Shown here: piece by piece, positions 1 through 8,048 of the stretch
How the letters are laid out: every line of letters begins with the position of its first letter
Numbering within the stretch: the first letter of the stretch is position 1
Notes under the pieces: generated by a model
Told to the model about the DNA's origin: nothing
Database searches by the model: none
Seen by the model: the letters and a program-made list of their open reading frames with translations, nothing else
Position numbers and translations under genes: made by a program
Assembly: GCA_029238515.1 (NCBI GenBank)
Contig: JAQWFW010000016.1
Coordinates: 38,257 to 102,256 of the forward strand
Source: Flavobacteriaceae bacterium
GTDB lineage: Bacteria > Bacteroidota > Bacteroidia > Flavobacteriales > Flavobacteriaceae
Reading direction: 5' to 3'
Length of the DNA: 64,000 bases

Positions 1-554
1 CTGTTCATAAAATCAAAAACTCCATCAAGTGTATATTGAATATTATTTTGAGCGTGTTGCTCAATAGCTTCAACAATTTTAGAATTTGTGTCTGTGAGTT
101 CCAAATCAAACACTTTTGGCATACTCATACTGCCATCTCTAAAAAAAACAGAGCCGCCATAGTATTTCCAAATGTTCTTTCGCAACGCTGTAATTTGGCT
201 GTTCGCTTTTGCTCTAATAGTCACCAAACCAACAACTTTATCGTCGGAGAGATGTGGAAATGCTATGTTTTCATATTGAATAACAGGTGGGTTTTCTAAA
301 TAGGCATTTATTAAATTTTGAATTTTACTATCGTCAAAAAAATCGACGCCAACAATCTCGTTTGATGGGTCATCTATCCCAATGATGATGTACGAATTGT
401 TTTTAGGGTTGCTATTTGTTAGTGCACAAATGTGCTTCAAAAACTTAGCTTTTCCTTCTTTTTCCCCAATATTGATCTGACGTTTTTTATCATAAAAACT
501 ATTCTCATCATTGTGAGCTAGTAAATTTTTAATAAGTAAACGTTTATTGATCAT
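1..554 (-). CDS. ATP-binding protein with AlbA_2 (Schlafen-like) domain, 3' end outside window
   Basis: Partial gene on the minus strand: ATG at 554-552, open frame of 184 codons to the window edge with no stop. The translation starts MINKRLLIKNLLAHNDENSF, continues with IGEKEGKAKFLKHICALTN and then NSYIIIGIDDPSNEIVGVD. This layout (an acidic residue before a helix, then a strand ending in GIDD with a following D/E-rich turn) is typical of the AlbA_2 putative DNA-binding/ATPase domain (PF04326). The N-terminal half is visible; whatever follows lies beyond position 1. It starts 11 bp after the stop of the aldo/keto reductase gene, in the same direction, so the two may be co-transcribed. Cellular role unknown. 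Family assignment is by motif recognition only. Confidence 0.7.
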   Translation of the reverse strand, partial: MINKRLLIKNLLAHNDENSFYDKKRQINIGEKEGKAKFLKHICALTNSNPKNNSYIIIGIDDPSNEIVGVDFFDDSKIQNLINAYLENPPVIQYENIAFPHLSDDKVVGLVTIRAKANSQITALRKNIWKYYGGSVFFRDGSMSMPKVFDLELTDTNSKIVEAIEQHAQNNIQYTLDGVFDFMN

Positions 555-565
555 ATCAGCTGTAC

Positions 566-1435
566 TTAAGGAACATCGTGGCCTTGAGCGGCAACAAGAA
601 TTTTAAACCAGTCCTCTGTTGATAATTCAATTGAAAGCGCTTGTAAAGCAGATTCGATGCGGTCTGTTTTAGTCGTCCCAATGATCGGATGAATTTGCGA
701 TGGGTGTTTCAAAATCCAGGCAAGGAGCAATTGATCTTCTGTGCAATTATATTTAATGCAAAGTTTTGAAAATTCATGTTTTAACCGGTTTTTTTGATTA
801 TAATCTTTGAGCTCGTAGTAAGAGCGTAATGGCCCCCAAGCCATCGGAACAATGTTGTGTTGAATCATTCGGTCCAGAGTTCCGTCAAACAGGGCATTGT
901 GTCGAATTACCGAGAACTCTATTTGATTGATATCTAAAACACCTTCACTCGACATTAAATCCATTTGAGAAGGTAAAAAGTTTGAAACGCCGAAATGTAA
1001 AATCTTCCCTTCTTTTTTTAGTTGTTCCGCAGCCATCATCACTTCCTCAGGGTGCATCAATGGACTAGGGCGATGAATCAAAAGCGTATCCAAATAATCT
1101 GTTTGTAGGTGTCGCAATGATGCCTCTGCTGAGGCAATAATATATGCTCTTGAGGTGTCATAATGGATCACCTCGTTGGGTCTGTTTTCGCTTAAATATT
1201 GGATGCCACATTTGCTGACAAATTGCACTTGCCCTCTAGCAACAGAACTCATCTGAAAAGCATGCCCAAAGGCAGCTTCCATGGTGTAGCCCCCATAAAT
1301 ATCGGCGTGGTCAAAGGTAGATATCCCCTGTTCTTGATAAAATTCAATAAGACGACACATTTCTTTGGTGGACATTGACTTTCCCCATTGCCCCCAATAC
1401 ATGGTGCCTGCCACAAGATTTGAAATAGATACCAT
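566..1435 (-). CDS. aldo/keto reductase, YdhF-like
   Basis: NAD(P)H-dependent oxidoreductase of the aldo/keto reductase superfamily, TIM-barrel, cytoplasmic. It closely resembles E. coli YdhF. Visible motifs: FDHADIYGGY (catalytic Asp and Tyr), FVSKCGI (catalytic Lys), LDTLLIHRPSPLM (catalytic His), FGVSNF, and a C-terminal cofactor segment PIIGTTKTDRI ending in GHDVP, as in YdhF. The ATG at 1435 gives 289 residues beginning MVSISNLVAGTMYWGQW. The frame is open further upstream to a TTG at 1510 (314 residues), which would add a basic stretch. I prefer the ATG, but the segment VQKIT just upstream resembles the YdhF N-terminus, so the longer form is possible. Substrate unknown. The AlbA_2-domain gene follows 11 bp downstream. 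Confidence 0.88.
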   Translation of the reverse strand: MVSISNLVAGTMYWGQWGKSMSTKEMCRLIEFYQEQGISTFDHADIYGGYTMEAAFGHAFQMSSVARGQVQFVSKCGIQYLSENRPNEVIHYDTSRAYIIASAEASLRHLQTDYLDTLLIHRPSPLMHPEEVMMAAEQLKKEGKILHFGVSNFLPSQMDLMSSEGVLDINQIEFSVIRHNALFDGTLDRMIQHNIVPMAWGPLRSYYELKDYNQKNRLKHEFSKLCIKYNCTEDQLLLAWILKHPSQIHPIIGTTKTDRIESALQALSIELSTEDWFKILVAAQGHDVP

Positions 1436-1581
1436 AGACGTTATTTTTTGAACTAAATTTAAAAAAACAACAGCCTTTTTTCTCTCAAAAAAATCTTTAT
1501 TTTTAACCAATTATTAACAGATTCAACAGAATTTATTTAACACCTTGCAAGAGACAAGAATAATCTTATAGATCCTCAACA

Positions 1582-2586
1582 ATGGAAGAAAACGTACAAA
1601 CAGTTGATATTAAGTCAATTAACGAGAAAATCGAAAAACAAAGTGCTTTTATTGACCTACTAACATTAGAAATCAACAAGGTTATTGTAGGCCAAAAACA
1701 CATGATTGAACGGCTACTGATTGGACTTTTGGGTCAGGGCCATATTTTGCTAGAGGGTGTTCCTGGCTTAGCCAAAACACTCGCCATCAATACCTTATCA
1801 CAAGCTGTGTCGGGAAGTTTCAGTAGAATACAATTCACTCCAGATTTGTTGCCAGCCGATGTCGTTGGTACACTAATATATAATATTAAGGCCAATGATT
1901 TCAATATCAAAAAAGGGCCAATTTTTGCCAACTTTGTTTTGGCAGATGAAATTAACCGGGCTCCCGCAAAAGTACAGTCAGCATTACTAGAAGCCATGCA
2001 AGAAAAACAAGTCACTATTGGAGATGAAACATTTGTTTTGGAGAAACCGTTTTTGGTCATGGCTACACAAAACCCTGTTGAACAAGAAGGAACTTATCCG
2101 CTTCCTGAAGCACAAGTCGACCGTTTTATGCTTAAAACAGTGATTGATTATCCAAAAATTGAAGACGAACAGCTAATTGTTCGTGCAAATTTGAAAGGTG
2201 CTTTTGAGCAAATCAAACCTGTCGTTAGTGTAAAACAAATTTTGGATGCACAAAAAGCGGTTCGAGAAGTGTACATGGATGAAAAAATTGAAAAATACAT
2301 CTTAGACATCGTCTTTGCGACACGCTATCCTGAGCGCTACAACTTAGCCGAAATAAAACCCCTCATTTCATTTGGTGCGTCACCAAGGGGAAGTATCAAC
2401 TTGGCAACTGCCGCAAAATGTTATGCCTTCATCAAGCGTCGCGGATATGTGATTCCTGAAGACGTCCGTGCTGTAGTGCTAGACGTTCTTCGCCACCGAA
2501 TTGGGATCACCTACGAAGCTGAAGCTGAAAATATAACTTCCGAAGACATTGTGCATAAAATTATAAATGTCATCGAGGTGCCTTAA
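1582..2586 (+). CDS. moxR: MoxR-family AAA+ ATPase
   Basis: 334-residue AAA+ ATPase of the MoxR/AAA_3 family, thought to act as a chaperone for maturation of complexes together with von Willebrand A (vWA) proteins. Walker A is GVPGLAKT (residues 59-66), Walker B is FVLADE (118-123) followed by INRAPAKVQSALLEAMQE. The sensor region reads ATQNPVEQEGTYPLPEAQ and the arginine-finger region includes DRFMLK. It heads the bat operon: a DUF58 protein follows after 50 bp, then BatA-E. In Bacteroidota this gene order is well known, and the cluster was linked to aerotolerance in Bacteroides fragilis. No clear promoter match was found in the region before its ATG. Confidence 0.95.
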   Translation: MEENVQTVDIKSINEKIEKQSAFIDLLTLEINKVIVGQKHMIERLLIGLLGQGHILLEGVPGLAKTLAINTLSQAVSGSFSRIQFTPDLLPADVVGTLIYNIKANDFNIKKGPIFANFVLADEINRAPAKVQSALLEAMQEKQVTIGDETFVLEKPFLVMATQNPVEQEGTYPLPEAQVDRFMLKTVIDYPKIEDEQLIVRANLKGAFEQIKPVVSVKQILDAQKAVREVYMDEKIEKYILDIVFATRYPERYNLAEIKPLISFGASPRGSINLATAAKCYAFIKRRGYVIPEDVRAVVLDVLRHRIGITYEAEAENITSEDIVHKIINVIEVP

Positions 2587-2636
2587 TACTGATTAAGTAT
2601 TCTTCTTCATTTGAATAAACTCATTCTAAGCACTCT

Positions 2637-3503
2637 ATGGAAACAAAAGAGCTTCTAAAAAAAGTACGTAAAATTGAAATCAAAACAAGACGGTTATCTG
2701 ATCATGTTTTTGGTGGAGAATACCATTCGACTTTTAAAGGGCGAGGAATGACTTTTTCGGAGGTTCGACAGTATCAATTTGGTGATGATGTCCGTAACAT
2801 TGATTGGAACGTAACTGCACGATACAATGAACCTTACATAAAAGTTTTTGAGGAAGAACGCGAACTAACCATGATGCTTATGGTTGATGTTTCTGGGTCA
2901 GAACAATTTGGAACATTTCGACAATTTAAAAGTGAATTCATCACTGAAATCGCTGCAACACTGGCTTTTTCTGCTACACAAAACAACGACAAAATCGGTC
3001 TGATTTTGTTTTCTGGTGAAATCGAACTTTATATCCCACCAAAAAAAGGACGGTCTCATGTCTTGCGCATTATCAGAGAACTTTTAGAATTTAAACCCAA
3101 AAACAAACAAACAGATATTGGCGAAGCATTAAAGTTCTTGTCCAATGTAATGAAGAAAAAAGCCATTGTTTTTATGTTATCCGACTTTATTGATAACGAC
3201 TATCAACACAACTTAAAAATTGTGTCTGGAAAGCATGACATAACTGGAATTCGTGTGTTTGATAAAAATGAAACGGAGATTCCAAACCTGGGCGTTGTTC
3301 AAATGCTTGATCAGGAAACTGGCGTTTCGTCATTAATTAACACTAGTTCGCGTGGAATAAGAGATCGGTACGCAAAACAATACCGCAGTCAAGTTGAGTA
3401 CTTCAAGGACAGTTTCAAAAAAGCTGGTGCTGGAACGCTCGATTGTAGACTAGACGAAAGTTATGTAAAAAAATTGTTGGGCTATTTTAAACAAAGAGCG
3501 TAA
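2637..3503 (+). CDS. DUF58 domain protein with vWA-like fold, Bat operon
   Basis: 288-residue DUF58 protein. The diagnostic N-terminal block is present: GRGMTFSEVRQYQFGDDVRN followed by IDWNVTARYNEPYIK. A MIDAS-like VDVSGS lies at residues 83-88, in the vWA-like half. No signal peptide or membrane segment is visible, so it is probably cytoplasmic or peripheral. DUF58 proteins are nearly always encoded next to moxR, as here, and are thought to work with the ATPase on vWA partners. It sits 50 bp after moxR and 9 bp before the next operon member. The molecular function of DUF58 is not established. Confidence 0.93.
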   Translation: METKELLKKVRKIEIKTRRLSDHVFGGEYHSTFKGRGMTFSEVRQYQFGDDVRNIDWNVTARYNEPYIKVFEEERELTMMLMVDVSGSEQFGTFRQFKSEFITEIAATLAFSATQNNDKIGLILFSGEIELYIPPKKGRSHVLRIIRELLEFKPKNKQTDIGEALKFLSNVMKKKAIVFMLSDFIDNDYQHNLKIVSGKHDITGIRVFDKNETEIPNLGVVQMLDQETGVSSLINTSSRGIRDRYAKQYRSQVEYFKDSFKKAGAGTLDCRLDESYVKKLLGYFKQRA

Positions 3504-3512
3504 ACAGCAGCG

Positions 3513-5168
3513 ATGAAATTAGAAAAGCAACATATTAAATTTAGAACTAAAAAGTACTGCTTTTTGGTGCTGCTTTTGAGTGCTTTTGTGGCCAATGCAC
3601 AACTAAAAACTTATGTAGATTCGACATCCATAAAAATTGGAGAAGAATTATTTTATAGTATAGAAACTGAAATAGACAGCACTACACTAGTGTTGTTCCC
3701 TGAAGGACAAACATTTCAACCCATGGAGATGATTGAAAGCTACCCTACAGATACTATATCAAGCGATATTCGCTTGAAACTCATAAAGAAATATGGGCTC
3801 ACGCAATTTGATTCAGGAACATATACCATTCCTCAGCAGAAAATATTAATTGGTGACAAGACGCTGTTTTCAGACTCTATCAAAATAAATGTAGGCGCTG
3901 TAGCTGTTGACACTACAAAGCAAAAAATGTATGAGATTAAGCCCATAATAAACGTTCAAAAACAATCTTCATTTTGGGGCAAGTTTTGGTGGATTGTTGT
4001 GGTTTTGGCTCTAACTGCCGGAGGGATTATCTATTGGGTTTTTTTTAGAAAAAGGATTCTTACGGAGGAAGAAAAAATAGCAGCACTACCCCCTTACAAA
4101 CAAGCAAAACTTGCCCTTGAAAAGCTTGATGAACAAACATATTTTGAGCATCAAAAAGTCAAAGAATTCTACTCAGAGCTTACATTTATTCTCCGTAAAT
4201 ACCTCAACGAAAAAGTATACGATCAATCCCTAGAAAGCACGACAGAAGAATTGATTGTTAGACTAAATATTCTTAAAGACGCCAAAGAAATTTTAATACA
4301 CAAAGAAACAATCAAAAATATCCAAAGCACACTTGAGCGTGCAGATCTTGTAAAGTTCGCAAAATCAAAACCTGATTTTGAAATTGCACGAATGGACAAA
4401 CATATTATCGAAAAAGAAATCGACCATGTAAAGGCGGCACTTCCCGAACCCAATGAAGAAGAGTTGTTAAAAGATTTGGCATACCAAAAGGAACTCGAAC
4501 AAAAACGAAAGCGTAAAAAAATTACCATAGCTGGAATTGGTTTCGCCGTTGTTTTAGTTATTCTTTTTATTGGTCTGAGCTTGCATTATGGTTTTCGTGA
4601 GGTTAAAGACTCCTTATTGCGACACCCTAGCAAATTGCTTTTGGAGACCAATGAATGGGTAACAAGTGAATATGGTGCGCCAGGAATAATTGTACAAACT
4701 CCAGAAGTTTTGGAACGACAAGAGGGGGCTTCATCAAACAATACTAATTTAGATACAAAGGTTTTTAGTTACATAACCAAAAATGTTCCTTTAGAAATTA
4801 TTGTAAAGAGTTCAAAAACTACTGCTGATGCTGAGACCAACACTACTGATTCAGAACCTTTAGACTTACTTAAAATAGCCAATCAAGAACTTGATGCGTT
4901 AGAGAAAAAAGGAGGGACAAACATCATTCCGAGAAGTGAACAATTTATCACGCCAAACGGGCAAGAAGGAATAAAAACTTATGGAACAACAAGTTTAAAA
5001 TTTGAATCCAATGGTTTCGTTGATGCGAATTTTATAATCTTAGGGTTTTCAACACCAAAAGTATTACAACAACTTATCCTGATATGGGAAACCGATGATA
5101 TTTATGCCAACGAAATAGCAAATCGTATTCTAGACTCTGTAGAGCTTATAAAACTAAAAGACAACTAA
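3513..5168 (+). CDS. membrane protein of the Bat operon with BatD-like N-terminal and DUF4381-like central part
   Basis: 551 residues. An N-terminal hydrophobic segment (about 15-30) ends in ANAQ and looks like a cleavable signal. Residues 31-150 form a beta-rich periplasmic region resembling the start of BatD (STSIKIGEELFYSIETEID). A transmembrane helix spans about 158-177, then comes a cytoplasmic helical segment with ALPPYKQAKLALEKLDEQ and FYSELTFILRKYLNE, the pattern of DUF4381 proteins encoded between DUF58 and batA in Proteobacteria. A second transmembrane helix lies near 335-356 and the C-terminal domain of about 190 residues is unassigned. The stop codon overlaps the batA start by one base (TAATG), indicating translational coupling. 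Function unknown; placement suggests a scaffold for the MoxR/vWA complex. Confidence 0.8.
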   Translation: MKLEKQHIKFRTKKYCFLVLLLSAFVANAQLKTYVDSTSIKIGEELFYSIETEIDSTTLVLFPEGQTFQPMEMIESYPTDTISSDIRLKLIKKYGLTQFDSGTYTIPQQKILIGDKTLFSDSIKINVGAVAVDTTKQKMYEIKPIINVQKQSSFWGKFWWIVVVLALTAGGIIYWVFFRKRILTEEEKIAALPPYKQAKLALEKLDEQTYFEHQKVKEFYSELTFILRKYLNEKVYDQSLESTTEELIVRLNILKDAKEILIHKETIKNIQSTLERADLVKFAKSKPDFEIARMDKHIIEKEIDHVKAALPEPNEEELLKDLAYQKELEQKRKRKKITIAGIGFAVVLVILFIGLSLHYGFREVKDSLLRHPSKLLLETNEWVTSEYGAPGIIVQTPEVLERQEGASSNNTNLDTKVFSYITKNVPLEIIVKSSKTTADAETNTTDSEPLDLLKIANQELDALEKKGGTNIIPRSEQFITPNGQEGIKTYGTTSLKFESNGFVDANFIILGFSTPKVLQQLILIWETDDIYANEIANRILDSVELIKLKDN

Positions 5169-6169
5169 TGCTGCAAGGAATAGAATTTACACATAAAGAA
5201 TTACTGTGGTTGCTTTTGGTAGTGCCAGCACTACTCATCTGGTACATCGCAAAGCATAAAAAGCAAACGGCTGTTTTAGAAATTTCAAACAGCTTAGGAC
5301 TGTTAAAGGGCAATAAATTATGGCTCTTTTTAAAGCATGGCCTCTTTGCGTTACGCGCATTGGCTTTAGCGCTAATTATTGTGGCAATGGCAAGACCTCA
5401 AACTGTTGATGTGTCAACAAAAACAAAAACAACACGCGGTATTGATATTGTAATGGCTATTGATGTTTCAGCAAGTATGCTTGCCAAAGACTTAAAGCCC
5501 AATAGACTGGAAGCGCTAAAAAAAGTTGCCAGTAAATTCATCACTCGTAGGCCTAATGATCGTATTGGCTTGGTAGAATATGCCGGAGAAAGCTACACAA
5601 GAACCCCAGTAACAAGCGACAAAAGCATAATACTAAAGTCTTTAAGCGACATCAAATACAACACCATCATCACTGGTGGTACTGCAATTGGTATGGGGCT
5701 TGCAACAGCAGTAAACCGCATAAAAGAAAGTAAAGCAAAAAGTAAAATCATTATCCTATTGACCGACGGCGTTAATAATTCTGGCTTTATCGACCCACAA
5801 ACAGCAAGTGAGCTTGCTATAGAATATGGTATAAAAACATACACCATTGGTCTGGGGAGTAATGGTATGGCACTATCGCCTGTGGCAATCAATAATGGAG
5901 TGTTTCAGTATTCAAGAATTCAAGTCGAAATTGATGAAGAGCTTCTCAAAGAAATTGCCAACGCGACAGGCGGAAAGTACTTTAGAGCAACCAACAATAA
6001 AAAACTTGAAGAAATATATGATGAAATCGACAAGTTAGAAAAAACAGAAATTGAAGAATTTAAATATTATAATTATGAAGAAAAATTTAGGCCACTAGTA
6101 TTGCTTGCGCTCGCTTTGCTGGTTATCGAATTTTTACTTCGACATACCCTTTTAAGAAGTTTTATATAA
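5168..6169 (+). CDS. batA: BatA: membrane-anchored vWA protein
   Basis: 333-residue inner-membrane protein with a von Willebrand A domain. Two hydrophobic segments lie near residues 12-28 and 55-74 (N-terminal BatA-type region) and one near 309-326. The vWA domain starts at GIDIVMAIDVSASM, with the MIDAS DVSAS at 99-103, a later TGGTAIG (MIDAS Thr) and LLTDGVNN (MIDAS Asp). BatA and BatB are paired vWA proteins in the Bacteroidota aerotolerance operon. The start overlaps the preceding stop by one base and batB begins 2 bp after its stop. The domain is placed outside the cytoplasm by the membrane segments (inferred). Confidence 0.94.
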   Translation: MLQGIEFTHKELLWLLLVVPALLIWYIAKHKKQTAVLEISNSLGLLKGNKLWLFLKHGLFALRALALALIIVAMARPQTVDVSTKTKTTRGIDIVMAIDVSASMLAKDLKPNRLEALKKVASKFITRRPNDRIGLVEYAGESYTRTPVTSDKSIILKSLSDIKYNTIITGGTAIGMGLATAVNRIKESKAKSKIIILLTDGVNNSGFIDPQTASELAIEYGIKTYTIGLGSNGMALSPVAINNGVFQYSRIQVEIDEELLKEIANATGGKYFRATNNKKLEEIYDEIDKLEKTEIEEFKYYNYEEKFRPLVLLALALLVIEFLLRHTLLRSFI

Positions 6170-6171
6170 TT

Positions 6172-7209
6172 ATGTTTCAACTAGAAGAAGACATATGGTT
6201 TTGGCTTTTATTTGTGCTGCTAGGAATGTTCCTTCTGTTTCTTTGGACACAACTATGGAAAAAAAGAACAAAGCGTAAATTCTCTGATTCAGAGCTATTG
6301 AAACGTCTCAGCCCAGACCAATCTTTATTCAAATCCGTTTTAAAGTTCATTACTTTAGGGTTGGCTTTCGTTTGTTTGATTGTCGCTTTGGTCAATCCAA
6401 AAATTGGTACGTCTTTAGAAACCGTAAAACGTGAAGGGGTAGATATTGTTTTTGCTATAGATGTTTCCAAAAGTATGCTGGCCGAAGACATTGCGCCAAA
6501 CCGCCTTGAAAAAGCAAAACAACTAACCACACAGATTATCAATAATCTTGTAAGTGACCGTGTTGGCATCATTGCTTATGCAGGAAAAGCCGTACCTCAG
6601 TTGCCTATTACCACAGATTATGCTGCGGCCAAAATGTTCCTACAAAACATCAACACCGAGATGTTGTCCTCGCAAGGTACAGCCATTGATGAGGCAATTC
6701 AATTATCGCGGAGTTATTACAATGACGAAGAACAAACAAATCGAGTTTTGGTCATTATTTCCGATGGCGAAGACCATAATGATTTAAGTCTCGATGTAGC
6801 CGAAGCTGCTGCAGAAGAAGGTATAAAAATATTCACCATCGGAGTAGGAACCGAAAAAGGAGGACCTATCCCGTTCAAGCGTAATGGTATTGTCATGAGT
6901 TACAAAAAGGATCAGGATGGCGCAACAGTCATCACTAAAATGAATAAAAAAATTCTCGCGGAGGTTGCCAAAGAGGCAAATGGTACATATGTTGATGGTA
7001 AAAACACAGGCGAGGTTACCGAAACAATAAGGGACATTTTGAATAAAATGGATAAAAAAGAGTTTGAAGCCAAAGAGTTTGCAGAGTTTGAAGATCAATT
7101 TCAGTGGTTTTTGGGGTTAGGACTTTTCTTTTTAATTTTGGATGTCTTGTTTTTAGAACGAAAGACGGCTTGGCTCAAACGCTTGAACTTATTTAATGAA
7201 AACCTATGA
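6172..7209 (+). CDS. batB: BatB: membrane-anchored vWA protein
   Basis: 345 residues, a paralogue of BatA. Hydrophobic segments lie near 8-26 and 56-75 and a C-terminal one near 318-335. The vWA domain begins at GVDIVFAIDVSKSM (MIDAS DVSKS, 97-101), followed by SSQGTAIDEAI (MIDAS Thr) and IISDGEDHND (MIDAS Asp). The N-terminal half resembles BatA closely enough to indicate an old duplication. The C-terminal part of the vWA domain carries an insertion around KRNGIVMSYKKDQDGATVIT, typical for BatB. The stop overlaps batC by 4 bases (ATGA), so translation is probably coupled. Confidence 0.94.
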   Translation: MFQLEEDIWFWLLFVLLGMFLLFLWTQLWKKRTKRKFSDSELLKRLSPDQSLFKSVLKFITLGLAFVCLIVALVNPKIGTSLETVKREGVDIVFAIDVSKSMLAEDIAPNRLEKAKQLTTQIINNLVSDRVGIIAYAGKAVPQLPITTDYAAAKMFLQNINTEMLSSQGTAIDEAIQLSRSYYNDEEQTNRVLVIISDGEDHNDLSLDVAEAAAEEGIKIFTIGVGTEKGGPIPFKRNGIVMSYKKDQDGATVITKMNKKILAEVAKEANGTYVDGKNTGEVTETIRDILNKMDKKEFEAKEFAEFEDQFQWFLGLGLFFLILDVLFLERKTAWLKRLNLFNENL

Positions 7210-8045
7210 AAATAACCGCTTCAAATAATACACATGTGCCATTTGGTTTCAGCCCTATTTTGTGGAGTATGTTACTTGTAGTTATGGCTACGCATTTTTC
7301 TTATGCACAGCAAAAAGATAAACTTCAAATTGTATCGGATGATTATGTATACAAAGGGAATGTTGCTTTGGAAAAAGATTTCATTGAAGCAGAAAAATAC
7401 TACCGCAAAGCAATCTCAAAAAAGACAACAAACGCAAAAAGTTCATACAACCTTGGAAATGCTTACTATACATCAGGATTTTATGACGAAGCGCTTTCAA
7501 AACTCATTCAAGCCGCTGAAAACGGAAATAAAAAAGAAAAACATGCCGCGTATCATAATATTGGGAACACACTTATGCAAGGTGAAAAATGCAAAGAAGC
7601 TGTAGAGGCCTACAAAAATGCGCTAAGAAACAACCCTGCCGACGAAGAAACTCGATATAATCTTGCGCTTGCCAAAGAGTGCGCCAAAGAACAAGGCGGT
7701 GGCGGAAAAGACGATCAAAAAGACGAGAAGGAAAAAGACAAAGAGAATCAAGATCAAAAAGAAGACAGCGAAAAACAACAAGACAAAAACGAACAAAACA
7801 AAGACGAAGGTGATAAAGACAAAAATCCTAAGGACGATTCTGATCAAAAGGACAATAATGGGAAGCCAAATGACGAAGAAGGAGATCAAAAAAATCCTAA
7901 CCAAAAAAATCAACAAGGAAAATTGTCGCCGCAACAAGTAAAAAACCTTTTGGAGGCCATGAACAATGAAGAAAAAAAGGTTCAAGAAAAAATGAACGCT
8001 ACCAAAACTAAAGGCGTAAAAATAAAAACAGATAAAGATTGGTAA
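7206..8045 (+). CDS. batC: BatC: TPR protein with long charged tail
   Basis: 279 residues. The N-terminal hydrophobic stretch ends in FSYAQQ, consistent with a signal peptide (about 1-35), so export is inferred. TPR units lie roughly at 45-160 (NVALEKDFIEAEKYYRKAIS, SYNLGNAYYTSGFYDEAL, HNIGNTLMQGEKCKEAVEAY). Residues 165-245 are an extreme low-complexity Lys/Asp/Glu/Gln/Asn tract that is probably disordered. The last 35 residues form a short basic/acidic helix (SPQQVKNLLEAMNNEEKKVQ). This layout (TPR plus charged tail ending in a short motif) is usual for BatC. It overlaps batB by 4 bp and precedes batD by 3 bp. Confidence 0.92.
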   Translation: MKITASNNTHVPFGFSPILWSMLLVVMATHFSYAQQKDKLQIVSDDYVYKGNVALEKDFIEAEKYYRKAISKKTTNAKSSYNLGNAYYTSGFYDEALSKLIQAAENGNKKEKHAAYHNIGNTLMQGEKCKEAVEAYKNALRNNPADEETRYNLALAKECAKEQGGGGKDDQKDEKEKDKENQDQKEDSEKQQDKNEQNKDEGDKDKNPKDDSDQKDNNGKPNDEEGDQKNPNQKNQQGKLSPQQVKNLLEAMNNEEKKVQEKMNATKTKGVKIKTDKDW

Positions 8046-8048
8046 ATC

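Noticed and set aside
36..299. Plus-strand frame of 87 codons at the left edge
   Set aside because: It is antisense to the AlbA_2-type gene, whose translation has clear domain features.
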